A DNA stretch of 51,405 bases from Clostridiales bacterium (GTDB lineage: Bacteria; Bacillota; Clostridia; Lachnospirales; Lachnospiraceae), in contig DUQJ01000086.1 of assembly GCA_012837865.1 (NCBI GenBank), forward strand, positions 1-51,405. The letters run 5' to 3'. Shown in pieces: positions 17,417 to 26,820 of the stretch (its first letter is position 1; every line of letters starts with the position of its first letter). The notes below the pieces were generated by a model. That model was not told where the DNA came from. It made no database searches and saw nothing but the letters and a program-made list of their open reading frames with translations. Made by a program: the position numbers and the translations under genes.

Positions 17417-19624
17417 ATGAAATTAAGAAGAAAAATAGGATTAATGTTAGCAATTATGTTGTCATTTAGTTTAGTGCCATCATTTGCTAGATTAACAGGT
17501 GAAGTTGTTCAAGCGTCAGAGTTTCAATACTCTTGGATGTCAAACATTGTTAAGGTATCAAATGATAGTGAATTAAAATTAGGTTCAGCACCAGTTGTGA
17601 CAATCAAAGAAGATTTTGGTGTTTGGGAAAAAGATCATTCAATTTATTTAACTGTATCTAATAGTGAATGGGCAGATACAATATTTGATGATGACGTTAT
17701 TGATGTGAGAGATAGAGATGGCAAAGTTGTAGTTTCTGAGACTGGAGAAAAACTTTTCCATATAACGAGAGATGGAACAAGAACTATAGCAATCACAAAG
17801 AAAACAAGTGAAGATGTTCCTTTCATGTTGCGTATTCCAATGTTAGTAAATATTGATGACAGAGCCAAAGATGACATTGTTTTAAAAATTGAAGGCGAGT
17901 CAACAGGCGTAAGGGATGCAGAACACGTGTTTGCAACAGTAAGCGATAGTAAAATTAACATTAGATTTAATGAAAAAGATGATATGGTTAAATTTGCGAC
18001 AAGAGGAACAACTCTTAATCCAATAAGAATTGAAGAAAACTTTGTAGGTGCTCTTAAAAAAGGAGACCAAATAAAGTTTGATATTAGCAGGGATTTTGAA
18101 TGGAACAATGATTACACTACAGGGCCTGCCATCTCAATTAGAGGGGGAGCTGATGGTGTATTTTCATTGAAATATGACAGACGTAAAAGTGATGAAACAG
18201 TTATGGTTGTTGAAGTAGACAATATTGACTCAAACAGGACTAGAAGAATTTCTTTTGAGATAAACGATTTGAATATAATTACTGAAGAAAGAAATAGTAC
18301 TGATTATGGAAAAGTTGAGGTTAATATTTCAGGAAAAGACATTGAAGATAAATCTATTATTGTAGCAGAATATGTAGACTATGGTGCTGAATCTTCTGTT
18401 AAAGAAAAAGGAGAATTCTTTTCAGGTAGAAAAATTACATTGCCAGTTATAACACTACAGGAAAGCGTAAGAGATTCAGTTAGATTTGACAGGCCTATTG
18501 ATATTGATTTCCCACAATGGGTAAATGTTATTGGCATTAAATCTGCTAAATTAGATGGTGTAGATGTTACAACAGAATTTGAAGAAGGTTTTGATTTAAA
18601 TAAAGAAAGATTAGATAAAGAAGGAAAAGATAAAGAAATTGTGTATTCAGGTACAGTGAGATTTGAGCCAAAATCCACTTCTAAAGCAATTAAATTAGAA
18701 GTTGAATTTATAATTGAAACCAAAGCAAATGCTAAGGGAGATATTGATGTTGAATTTAGTGGTAGAGCATTTGACAAAAGTGACATTGTGCAAACAGTTG
18801 GCAATGTAAAGCCTGTTATTGAAGTCACAGCTGATAAGACTAATTTAAATGTTGGTTTCAAAGACCAAAAGGTTGGTAACATTTACATTAAAGAAACTGA
18901 AAAAGACGCTATACAAAAAGGTTATATGTTAATTCAAATTGATGATTTCATGCATGGAAGATGGGATAAAGAACCAGTTGTGAAGGTTACAGAAGGTGAC
19001 ATTAGAATTGGTGAAATTAAATTAATTGACAATGAAACATTATCAATTGAAATAAGATCTACATCTAGAAAGCTATCTACTATTGAAATATCTGAAGTAA
19101 TTATGACTACTAATAGAGCTGTGGCTGATGGAGTATATGACATTAATGTTTTCGGTAATGCCATTATTGACAAAGGTTTACAAGGCAGTGATTGGGAAAA
19201 AGGTTATGATTCTCCTTATATAACTATTGGTGAACAATATGAAGAAAAAGAAAAAATATCCTTTGTTATTGGTCAATCAATATATACAGCTGGTGAAGAA
19301 AAAATTAATATGGATGCAGCTCCATATATTGATGAAAATGGAAGAACAATGGTTCCAGTAAGATATGTTGCAGAAGCTATTGGGGTTTTACAACAAAATA
19401 TTTTATGGAGTGATAGAACAGTAACAATTTTTACACCAAAAAATCAGATTGTACAAGTTAAAATTGATACACCTATAATAACAATCAATGGTGCAAGTAT
19501 TCAGATGGATACACAGGCAGTCATAAATGATAATAGAACTTATCTTCCTATTTCTTGGATTGCAAGAGTTCTAGATATTCCATACACATGGGAAGGTAAC
19601 ACTAAAACAGTAACATTTAATTAA
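17417..19624 (+). CDS. Secreted protein with C-terminal copper amine oxidase N-like domain
   Basis: Signal peptide MKLRRKIGLMLAIMLSFSLVPSFA; C-terminus MDAAPYIDENGRTMVPVRYVAEAIG...NDNRTYLPISWIARVLDIPYTWEGNTKTVTF. Confidence 0.75.
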   Translation: MKLRRKIGLMLAIMLSFSLVPSFARLTGEVVQASEFQYSWMSNIVKVSNDSELKLGSAPVVTIKEDFGVWEKDHSIYLTVSNSEWADTIFDDDVIDVRDRDGKVVVSETGEKLFHITRDGTRTIAITKKTSEDVPFMLRIPMLVNIDDRAKDDIVLKIEGESTGVRDAEHVFATVSDSKINIRFNEKDDMVKFATRGTTLNPIRIEENFVGALKKGDQIKFDISRDFEWNNDYTTGPAISIRGGADGVFSLKYDRRKSDETVMVVEVDNIDSNRTRRISFEINDLNIITEERNSTDYGKVEVNISGKDIEDKSIIVAEYVDYGAESSVKEKGEFFSGRKITLPVITLQESVRDSVRFDRPIDIDFPQWVNVIGIKSAKLDGVDVTTEFEEGFDLNKERLDKEGKDKEIVYSGTVRFEPKSTSKAIKLEVEFIIETKANAKGDIDVEFSGRAFDKSDIVQTVGNVKPVIEVTADKTNLNVGFKDQKVGNIYIKETEKDAIQKGYMLIQIDDFMHGRWDKEPVVKVTEGDIRIGEIKLIDNETLSIEIRSTSRKLSTIEISEVIMTTNRAVADGVYDINVFGNAIIDKGLQGSDWEKGYDSPYITIGEQYEEKEKISFVIGQSIYTAGEEKINMDAAPYIDENGRTMVPVRYVAEAIGVLQQNILWSDRTVTIFTPKNQIVQVKIDTPIITINGASIQMDTQAVINDNRTYLPISWIARVLDIPYTWEGNTKTVTFN

Positions 19625-19683
19625 AAACTCAACAAAAGATTAGTAATAGTATTGACAGAAGAATAATTTTAACGATACAATAA

Positions 19684-19745
19684 AAAAGTCGATCGGATAG
19701 ATTATTTAGCAATTGAGCTAAAAGCTGTCCAGGTTGACTTTTTCA
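19684..19745 (+). terminator. Composite nested hairpin terminator
   Basis: AAAAAGTC...GGATAG...TTTAGC-aattga-GCTAAA...CTGTCC...GACTTTTT. Confidence 0.6.
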
Positions 19746-19783
19746 TTGTAAATTTGTATATTAATAATGTGTAAGTAAAATTG

Positions 19784-19823
19784 TAATGAATAATGATATT
19801 ATAATGAATAATGATATTATAAT
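19784..19823. repeat. 18-bp tandem direct repeat (x2)
   Basis: TAATGAATAATGATATTA twice in tandem upstream of first small pilin gene. Confidence 0.9.
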
Positions 19824-19854
19824 GTAATGCTGAAACAAAAGGAGGGATAATTAT

Positions 19855-20043
19855 ATGTTAAGTTTAGTTAAAAATAAAATGAAGAGTGATCGTGGCGCAT
19901 TAAATACGGTTGAAACATTATTGCTTTTAGCTTTATCTATTTTCGCAGTATTAGCAGTAGCCACTTACATTATGAAACCATTAGAAAAAAGTGCTGAAGG
20001 CATTGGACTTGAAATAGAGAAAATGGACCCCAGACATCCATAA
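19855..20043 (+). CDS. Small Flp/TadE-like prepilin
   Basis: KMKSDRGALNTVETLLLLALSIFAVLAV: charged leader + TVE + hydrophobic helix; AGGAGGG RBS. Confidence 0.65.
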   Translation: MLSLVKNKMKSDRGALNTVETLLLLALSIFAVLAVATYIMKPLEKSAEGIGLEIEKMDPRHP

Positions 20044-20077
20044 GGAACTTCATTAATATTGTAGTATGAATAAATTG

Positions 20078-20147
20078 GAATTAAACACAAACTTTAAACA
20101 TATTTGATATTAGAATTAAACACAAACTTTAAACATATTTGATATTA
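20078..20147. repeat. 35-bp perfect tandem direct repeat (x2)
   Basis: GAATTAAACACAAACTTTAAACATATTTGATATTA twice in tandem between the two pilin genes. Confidence 0.95.
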
Positions 20148-20179
20148 TATTGTAGATTATATAATAAGAGGAGGAAAAT

Positions 20180-20425
20180 ATGAAAAACTTTATAATCAAA
20201 AGAATGAAGAGTGATAAGGCTGCTTCAGGTACAGTAGAAACAATTATAATCATAGCCCTAGCAGTGTTCGCTGCACTAGCATTATTTACATTTATATTAA
20301 CACCAACACAAAATGCAGCAGACAACTTAGGAAGTGGTATTGACGACTGGATGACTGAATTAATGGAGAGTCAAGGAAAAGGTGTGCCTGAATTTCAAGG
20401 TGACTTAGGTGGCGGTGGTCTTTAA
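20180..20425 (+). CDS. Small Flp/TadE-like prepilin (paralog)
   Basis: KRMKSDKAASGTVETIIIIALAVFAALALFTFIL; GAGGAGG RBS. Confidence 0.65.
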   Translation: MKNFIIKRMKSDKAASGTVETIIIIALAVFAALALFTFILTPTQNAADNLGSGIDDWMTELMESQGKGVPEFQGDLGGGGL

Positions 20426-20437
20426 TATTTGATTGAC

Positions 20438-20468
20438 AAAATAAGTGACTTCGGTCACTTTTTTGTTT
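20438..20468 (+). terminator. Rho-independent terminator
   Basis: AAGTGAC-ttcg-GTCACTTTTTT. Confidence 0.8.
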
Positions 20469-20571
20469 ATAAGATTTAATTATTATTTATTTTAACTAAC
20501 ATCACACAATTATATAGTATAATATGTGTAATGATATTTAGAATATATAATTAAGAAGGAGGCGTAAATTT

Positions 20572-21474
20572 ATGAATGGTTCAGAGTTATATTATTTAGT
20601 TTTGTCAATAGGATTCTCAATATCTATAGTAGCTCTAATTGCTGTAATTGTTTCACCAAAAACAAATAGTAATCAATTTTATTTATCTAATATTGAACAC
20701 TTAAATCCCAGCATGGTTAAAGTTGTGAATTTAATTGGAGGCGACTTGTTGTCTTTAATTCCTAAAAAAATACAAAAACAAAGCATTGCCAGTAAGGAGG
20801 TCAATGATGTATTCAAAGCTTCAGGAAACCCTTGGGGTGTTACTAAATTAGAATTTCTAGCATTAAGAGTAGCTTATGGGTTTATTGGGGGAATTATAGG
20901 AATTTTATTTTCAATATTTTTAAAACTAAGTCTTATGTTGGCAGCCATAATAACAATATTGTTAATTTATCTAGGCTGGAATAAGCCTATATCTGAATAT
21001 AGAAAGATAGCTGATGCTAAGGCAAAAGACTTTAGAAGGCATTTTGCGGAAATGTTAGATTACTTAACTATGATTATGGGTGATGGAACATATACATTTG
21101 CTAATGCAATTGAAGTGGTGTTACCTTATTTACCTGAAAGTGCTGTAAAGTTTGAATTTACTAAAGTTACTGATTCAATCAACGCGGGAATGACGGTGGA
21201 TGGGGCCCTTAATGACTTGTCTAGTAGATTGCCTTCGCCTGCTCTAGAAGCTTTTATAAATGCTGTTAATAACGCCAATACACTTAACACTCCATTAGAT
21301 GGACTTATGCGTGTTCAGGCAAAAAAATCCAGAGAGGATTTAGTAAATGAATTAGAATTAATTATACAAGGTTTACCAACAAAGACTATGTTGACTATTG
21401 CACCAGCATCTATACTTTCAATGTTATTAATATTTATGGTGCCAGTTGTGGTCGCATTAATATCAACACTTTAA
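20572..21474 (+). CDS. TadB/TadC-like type II/IV secretion F-domain membrane protein
   Basis: KDFRRHFAEMLDYLTMIMGDGTYTFANAIEVV...PLDGLMRVQAKKSREDLVNELELIIQGLPTKT with TM pairs. Confidence 0.75.
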   Translation: MNGSELYYLVLSIGFSISIVALIAVIVSPKTNSNQFYLSNIEHLNPSMVKVVNLIGGDLLSLIPKKIQKQSIASKEVNDVFKASGNPWGVTKLEFLALRVAYGFIGGIIGILFSIFLKLSLMLAAIITILLIYLGWNKPISEYRKIADAKAKDFRRHFAEMLDYLTMIMGDGTYTFANAIEVVLPYLPESAVKFEFTKVTDSINAGMTVDGALNDLSSRLPSPALEAFINAVNNANTLNTPLDGLMRVQAKKSREDLVNELELIIQGLPTKTMLTIAPASILSMLLIFMVPVVVALISTL

Positions 21475-21494
21475 AATATATAAGGAGTGATTAA

Positions 21495-23054
21495 ATGAGC
21501 AACACCGGATTACCATCCTTGTCTAATCTTGACTCAACAAAACAGACAGAAAAGGATTTAAATACACAAGAATTAACTAGGAAGGCTTATAGACAATTTG
21601 AATTAGATCAAAAAAATAGAAGTGGAATTCATAGAAGAACTGACTCTCCTGTAATAACGTTCGGGATGCTTGAAATAGCTCCTAAATGCTTTTTTGAAGA
21701 ATTGAAACCTTTAATTAAGGAAGTTAGTGCTGAAATTATTAATTCTATATCAGCCAGTGAGGCTACAATTCATATATCTAATCATAAAAAAGATCCTACA
21801 AATGTAGCTTTAAAAGAAACAATACTTTATATTGTAATGTCTGAGTTTAATAAAATAGACAGGACAAACAATGATGTAAAAATTCTAAGACCAATTGACA
21901 AAGATATCTTGTTAGCTGCTGTTATAAATGAAGTTATAGGACTTGGACCAATTGAACCATTGTGGGTAGAAAAAAAAGTCACAGAAATAATTTGCAACGG
22001 TCCAAAAGATATTCAAGTAGAAATTGATGGAAAAATACGCAAAGTTGTCTCAGTCAGCTTCAGAGATAAAGAACATTTAAAGGCTTTAATTGATAAACTG
22101 TATTCATCAATTAATAAACAATTGAGTCCACTTATTCCTAGAGAACGCGGTAGACTTCATGACAATTCTCGTATGTATGCAGTGCATGATGTTATAGCGC
22201 CACAAGGACCCAACTTTAACATAAGAAAGCACTCTGAAGATTATTGGGCACCAATAGATATAGTTAATAAAGGTACTGCTTCTCCTGAACTTATGGAAGA
22301 CATAGGCAACCTAATACATGCGGGCGTATCATTCTTAGTAATTGGAGGTACAGGAACTGGTAAAACTACATTACTAAATGCATTAACTGGTTTTTTCCCA
22401 GAAAATCATCGCATAGTTACTATTGAAGAGAACTTAGAAATGAAACCACATCCTAAGAAGCTTTTAGCTGCTCCAATGGAATGTTTGCCAGCAAAAGCTG
22501 GAGAAGGCAGAGAATTCGGAGTTAATGTAAGAGATCTTGTGCGCTCTTCACTTCAAATGAGACCAGATATTATACTGGTTGGTGAAGTTTCTGACGGAGC
22601 AGCTTATGACTTATGTCAAGCTCTTAACACAGGTCATGGGGGCGGGTCTACAGTCCATGCTAATGACTCTCAAGACTCCTTAAATAGGCTTAGGTCTTTA
22701 GTTTCTCAAGAAGAATTCGTTAGAGGTCCTGCTGTATTAGACTTAATTGGTTCAGCATTTGATATAATTATAGTGGTTGATAGAATGTCAGATGGGACTA
22801 GAAAAATTACAGAGGTGGCTGAATTAGGGAGAACTCCAATCCTGGCAGAAAATAAAGAATTGACCTTAGAGATTATTCCATTGTGGGATTTTAAATATGA
22901 AAAAGCAAATGTAAATGGTGAAATGAAACTAAAAGCTACTTGGAAAAAGATAAAAGAATTGTCTGAATACAGACAAAAAAAACATAGACTAAATTTAGTA
23001 AAAAGATTATCTTGGGATGAGTTATTAGAAATTTCAAACACAGATTCTGAATAA
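21495..23054 (+). CDS. TadA/CpaF-type secretion ATPase
   Basis: ISFLVIGGTGTGKTTLLNAL, IVTIEENLEMKPHP, RSSLQMRPDIILVGEVSDGAAYDLCQALNTGHGGGSTVHANDS. Confidence 0.9.
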   Translation: MSNTGLPSLSNLDSTKQTEKDLNTQELTRKAYRQFELDQKNRSGIHRRTDSPVITFGMLEIAPKCFFEELKPLIKEVSAEIINSISASEATIHISNHKKDPTNVALKETILYIVMSEFNKIDRTNNDVKILRPIDKDILLAAVINEVIGLGPIEPLWVEKKVTEIICNGPKDIQVEIDGKIRKVVSVSFRDKEHLKALIDKLYSSINKQLSPLIPRERGRLHDNSRMYAVHDVIAPQGPNFNIRKHSEDYWAPIDIVNKGTASPELMEDIGNLIHAGVSFLVIGGTGTGKTTLLNALTGFFPENHRIVTIEENLEMKPHPKKLLAAPMECLPAKAGEGREFGVNVRDLVRSSLQMRPDIILVGEVSDGAAYDLCQALNTGHGGGSTVHANDSQDSLNRLRSLVSQEEFVRGPAVLDLIGSAFDIIIVVDRMSDGTRKITEVAELGRTPILAENKELTLEIIPLWDFKYEKANVNGEMKLKATWKKIKELSEYRQKKHRLNLVKRLSWDELLEISNTDSE

Positions 23055-23077
23055 ATAAAAAAGGAGGTTAAGACAAT

Positions 23078-24022
23078 ATGTTAAATTATGGACATATACC
23101 ACATGTTGCTACAGCAACCTTTATATTAATAATGTCAATATTAGTTATATATCTTATTAGAATAACGCTTAAAGAAAAAAGAGAAGAAGAAAATTTTGAG
23201 AAACAATTAAAGTTTGCAGTTAATCCAGGATTTGAGGAAAAGGCAAAAACAAGTTTTATTAATGATAAACTTAAAATACTACCAGAAAATATAATTAAAT
23301 CTGGTATTGTTGGTGAGAAATACAAGGTTGAAGATTTGCAAAGAAGATTAATTCTCATAGGAGCCTTATTGTTCACCATGACTACATTTTTTACACGTAA
23401 TCTAGTTGCCGGTTTTGTTCCTGTAATATTTGGATATATAGGATTGACCGTGTTAGCTATGTTTAAAATTAGCAAAAATAAAAATCTCATGGATGACCAA
23501 ATTCCAGCCTTTGTTAGCACATTTAAGGCTAATATTCAGGCTAATCAGCATTCTCAAAATGCAATGATTAGAGCTATTGACAACACTGCATCTCCATTAT
23601 ATGATGAGCTTGCATATGCAAAGGCAATCATGGAGGCTGGAGATTTCAGACCTGGAATTATAGCATTAAGACAAAGCACTGACAATGAAACATTGAGACA
23701 GATGGCATCCTGTATTGAATTAGCTTCATCTTCTGGTTCTAACATTGAAGCACAAATTGAAATTATAGAAGATATAATAGCTGACAAACAAGCTATTGAA
23801 CGCAAGAAGAAACTAGGCATTAATGAAAATAAACCATTATTTATAGTAGCAGGATTATTCATACCCATATCTTTTATTGGCTCATATGTATTAAGTGAAA
23901 TGCACAGAGACTTCTGGTTTAAATCACTTTTATCTTGGGTAGTGCTGATTGGTATAATGATTAGTATGATTATATCATCATATGCAACTTGGAAAGTAAT
24001 TCAAAAGGTAGATATAGGATAA
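23078..24022 (+). CDS. TadB/TadC-like membrane protein
   Basis: DDQIPAFVSTFKANIQANQHSQNAMIRAIDNTASPLYDELAYAKA...LRQMASCIELASSSGSNI + C-terminal TM segments. Confidence 0.7.
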   Translation: MLNYGHIPHVATATFILIMSILVIYLIRITLKEKREEENFEKQLKFAVNPGFEEKAKTSFINDKLKILPENIIKSGIVGEKYKVEDLQRRLILIGALLFTMTTFFTRNLVAGFVPVIFGYIGLTVLAMFKISKNKNLMDDQIPAFVSTFKANIQANQHSQNAMIRAIDNTASPLYDELAYAKAIMEAGDFRPGIIALRQSTDNETLRQMASCIELASSSGSNIEAQIEIIEDIIADKQAIERKKKLGINENKPLFIVAGLFIPISFIGSYVLSEMHRDFWFKSLLSWVVLIGIMISMIISSYATWKVIQKVDIG

Positions 24023-24034
24023 GAGGTGAAATAA

Positions 24035-24472
24035 ATGAAAGAAGTAAGAGTTACAAATATGACATCTTTATTTAGCAAAGAAATGCTTATATATTCATTA
24101 TTTGATCTTAGATTACAGTCACCATTAAGGGTTGTAGGATTAATTTATTTTATATTATTATTCTTTATTGTTGGTATACCCATCTTTATGATATCTTGGC
24201 CACCAAATGTATACACAATGTTTTTGGCAATGGGAATCCCTTTTGGTGGTGCCTATTTAATGAGTAAACCAATTTGGAATGGAAAATCTTTCCTTTCTTT
24301 TTCTAAAACTCATGTGAGATATTTCACTAGACCCAAGATTTTATATGATTGGAAAAATAGATCTAATAACACTAATTATATTGTTAAAAGCCAAATACTT
24401 GTATCAAGACATGATGATTATAACGAATTGTATAGATTAACTAAAGAAGAGGAGGCGTTAAAATATGGCTAA
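24035..24472 (+). CDS. TcpE-like conjugal transfer membrane protein
   Basis: 145 aa, two TM helices then ...FLSFSKTHVRYFTRPKILYDWKN; overlaps the VirB4-like gene. Confidence 0.55.
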   Translation: MKEVRVTNMTSLFSKEMLIYSLFDLRLQSPLRVVGLIYFILLFFIVGIPIFMISWPPNVYTMFLAMGIPFGGAYLMSKPIWNGKSFLSFSKTHVRYFTRPKILYDWKNRSNNTNYIVKSQILVSRHDDYNELYRLTKEEEALKYG

Positions 24473-25655
24473 AGTTTTTTCAACAAGTATGCCCATAGGC
24501 GAAACTGCAACCGGTTTGCCAACTCCTGCCTTCTTTGACCCCCATTATGCCATTAGAATTAACAAGCCTCCAGTAACTTTAATTACAGGATCTCCAGGTT
24601 CTGGCAAAACAGTAGCCGCACTACTATTAGCATCCCATTCAGCACTGTTAAATAAAACAACATTTATTCTAGACCCAAAAGGAGATTTCTTGTCATTAAA
24701 ATTACTTGAGGACGCTGGTGAAATTGAAAATGTACATGTGTGGTCAATATTTCAAAATATAGAAGAAGGCACTGTTAGAGAAAGCAATATTGGCATGTTA
24801 GATCCAACATGCTTAACGTCTGATGTAAATGAAAATGCTAGTTTAACATTAGAAACAATCAATGCACTTGTGAAGAACATGTCAGCAAATCAACGTAACG
24901 CTCTAATACCAATTATTCAAGATGTAACACACTCCCCTAACCCCTCGATGAATACTATCAGAATGATTCTATCACGCAGTAGGGACGCAGAGATTTCCAC
25001 TCTATCGCATGAGTTGGGCCTAGCATTATCTATGCCAGCTGGGAAGCTATTGGTTGCTTCGAGCAAAATAAATAATAGATTAAAATTAGATAAAGGGGTT
25101 GTGGTTGCAAGTCTAATGGGGCTTTCCATGCCAGCAAGTAGCAAACAGGAAGATAATTACTTAGAAAAAGAGAGATTGTCAGTTGCTATAATAAGATTAC
25201 TTACTCATATGGTACTTGATGTAATGAAGAAAGTTCCCAAAACAATAAGTAAAACATTATTCATCGATGAAGCTTGGGCAGTATTTAATAACGCTTCCGG
25301 TAGAGACCTCATTGATGAAGTTTCATTATTAGGACGTAGCTTAAATATGGCAGTGGTGTTAGCAACTCAATCCCCATCACACGTTATGGGCAAAGAGGGA
25401 GGAGCTAACCTAGATACTACAATTTCAACAAGGTTCGCCTTTAGAAATACTAGTGACATTGATAATGAAATAACTACTAAAGCAATGTCTTTGCCAAAAG
25501 ATGCTGGATATGAAGGAATATTCAAAAATTTAGCTAACGGACAATGCCTAATGAAAGATAGTCAGGAGCAGTTTGCCTTCATTGATGTTATGTTGCCAGA
25601 TGGCTGGCTTGACATATTTGATACAACACCTTCACCTGAAGAGCATGATAATTAA
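24465..25655 (+). CDS. VirB4/TraC/TcpF-type conjugation ATPase (motor domain)
   Basis: LITGSPGSGKTVAALLLASHSALLNKTTFILDPKGDFLSL...TLFIDEAWAVFNN...DEVSLLGRSLNMAVVLATQSPSHV. Confidence 0.8.
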   Translation: MAKVFSTSMPIGETATGLPTPAFFDPHYAIRINKPPVTLITGSPGSGKTVAALLLASHSALLNKTTFILDPKGDFLSLKLLEDAGEIENVHVWSIFQNIEEGTVRESNIGMLDPTCLTSDVNENASLTLETINALVKNMSANQRNALIPIIQDVTHSPNPSMNTIRMILSRSRDAEISTLSHELGLALSMPAGKLLVASSKINNRLKLDKGVVVASLMGLSMPASSKQEDNYLEKERLSVAIIRLLTHMVLDVMKKVPKTISKTLFIDEAWAVFNNASGRDLIDEVSLLGRSLNMAVVLATQSPSHVMGKEGGANLDTTISTRFAFRNTSDIDNEITTKAMSLPKDAGYEGIFKNLANGQCLMKDSQEQFAFIDVMLPDGWLDIFDTTPSPEEHDN

Positions 25656-25735
25656 ACCAATGTTAATGATATTTACATTTAATTATAGCATTTATTAAAA
25701 AATTATTTGAATATAAGGGAGGAAGAAATACAGCC

Positions 25736-26761
25736 ATGAATAATAAAGACAAAAACCCAAAGAAAGATAAATTAAAAAAAATCAAAAGAACAAAGGCAAA
25801 AAGAGTCAAATTTAATCCTGTTCAAGGTAGTTCTCGTAAAAACCTAATTCTAGTGAGTTTAGCAGTAATGTTTGTGATAATATTATCTGCCACTATATTT
25901 ATGACATTAACGTCATTATTTAGCACTGAAAGCTATTATGTATTGAGTACTAATGTAAGGGCTAAACAACAAATAACCCCTGACATGGTTATGGCGAGAG
26001 AAACAGCTGCAGGTACAGGCCCAGTAAACGCCCTAAGCATGGAGCAAATTCAAAGAGGAGGAGTTTACTCGAGATATCCTATGTATGCTGGAGATGTTAT
26101 TTCACGTAGTAACGTGGGCGCATTATCTGGACAATCCTTAGGTATACCAGATGATTGGGTGGTCACAAGTTTTTCAACAGTATCTACTGACGCTGTTGGT
26201 GGAATATTAGGCAAAGGGGATTATATAGATATTCTAGGGGTTGATGAATCTGGATCAAGATATGTTTTCAACAATTTGCTTGTTCTAGAAGTTAAATTTG
26301 TTAACGAAGAATACGATGGAATTTCTGATGGTAGAACAATAGTTGGAGAAGCTATGCATTATACTGTAGGTATGCCTGCAGACAAGGCAGCTTATTTACA
26401 TTCAGCTTTGTATGATTATGAAGAAATTAAAATAATTAAGGCTCCAACTATAATCAATTACGCTGACAGAGATGTGTCTAACTTAGATGCTTCATTTAAA
26501 TATGGACCACAGGTTGGAAATATTGATTTAATACAAGGTACTGATCCCACCTTCACTGATGTAGAAAGAGATGAAGATGGAAGACCTATAGTTAACAATG
26601 TTAATTTAGAACAAATAGAAGATAATTTTGTTGAAGAGCAAATAGAAGATAAATTTGTTGAAGAACAAATAGAAGATGAAACCATTGAAGACGAAACTGC
26701 AGAAGATTTAGAAGACCAAATCATTGAATCAGAAAATGTGATGGAAAATGATGATAATTAA
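25736..26761 (+). CDS. CpaB/RcpC-like SAF-domain protein with acidic repeat tail
   Basis: Single TM then YYVLSTNVRAKQQITPDMV...YAGDVISRSNVGAL; tail EQIEDNFVEEQIEDKFVEEQIEDE. Confidence 0.75.
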   Translation: MNNKDKNPKKDKLKKIKRTKAKRVKFNPVQGSSRKNLILVSLAVMFVIILSATIFMTLTSLFSTESYYVLSTNVRAKQQITPDMVMARETAAGTGPVNALSMEQIQRGGVYSRYPMYAGDVISRSNVGALSGQSLGIPDDWVVTSFSTVSTDAVGGILGKGDYIDILGVDESGSRYVFNNLLVLEVKFVNEEYDGISDGRTIVGEAMHYTVGMPADKAAYLHSALYDYEEIKIIKAPTIINYADRDVSNLDASFKYGPQVGNIDLIQGTDPTFTDVERDEDGRPIVNNVNLEQIEDNFVEEQIEDKFVEEQIEDETIEDETAEDLEDQIIESENVMENDDN

Positions 26762-26820
26762 AAGACCAACTTTAAATAGTTAAAATAACTATATATCATA
26801 TAAAGAGGAGAGATTTATAT

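Noticed and set aside
17644-18882. Minus-strand ORFs of 154 and 167 aa
   Set aside because: Antisense to the secreted CuAO_N-like protein; Ser/Leu/Thr-rich composition typical of shadow ORFs.
26615-26700. Tandem repeat in the CpaB-like gene as a separate mobile repeat
   Set aside because: In-frame ~33-bp repeats encoding an acidic tail (QIEDxFVEE); ordinary coding repeat.
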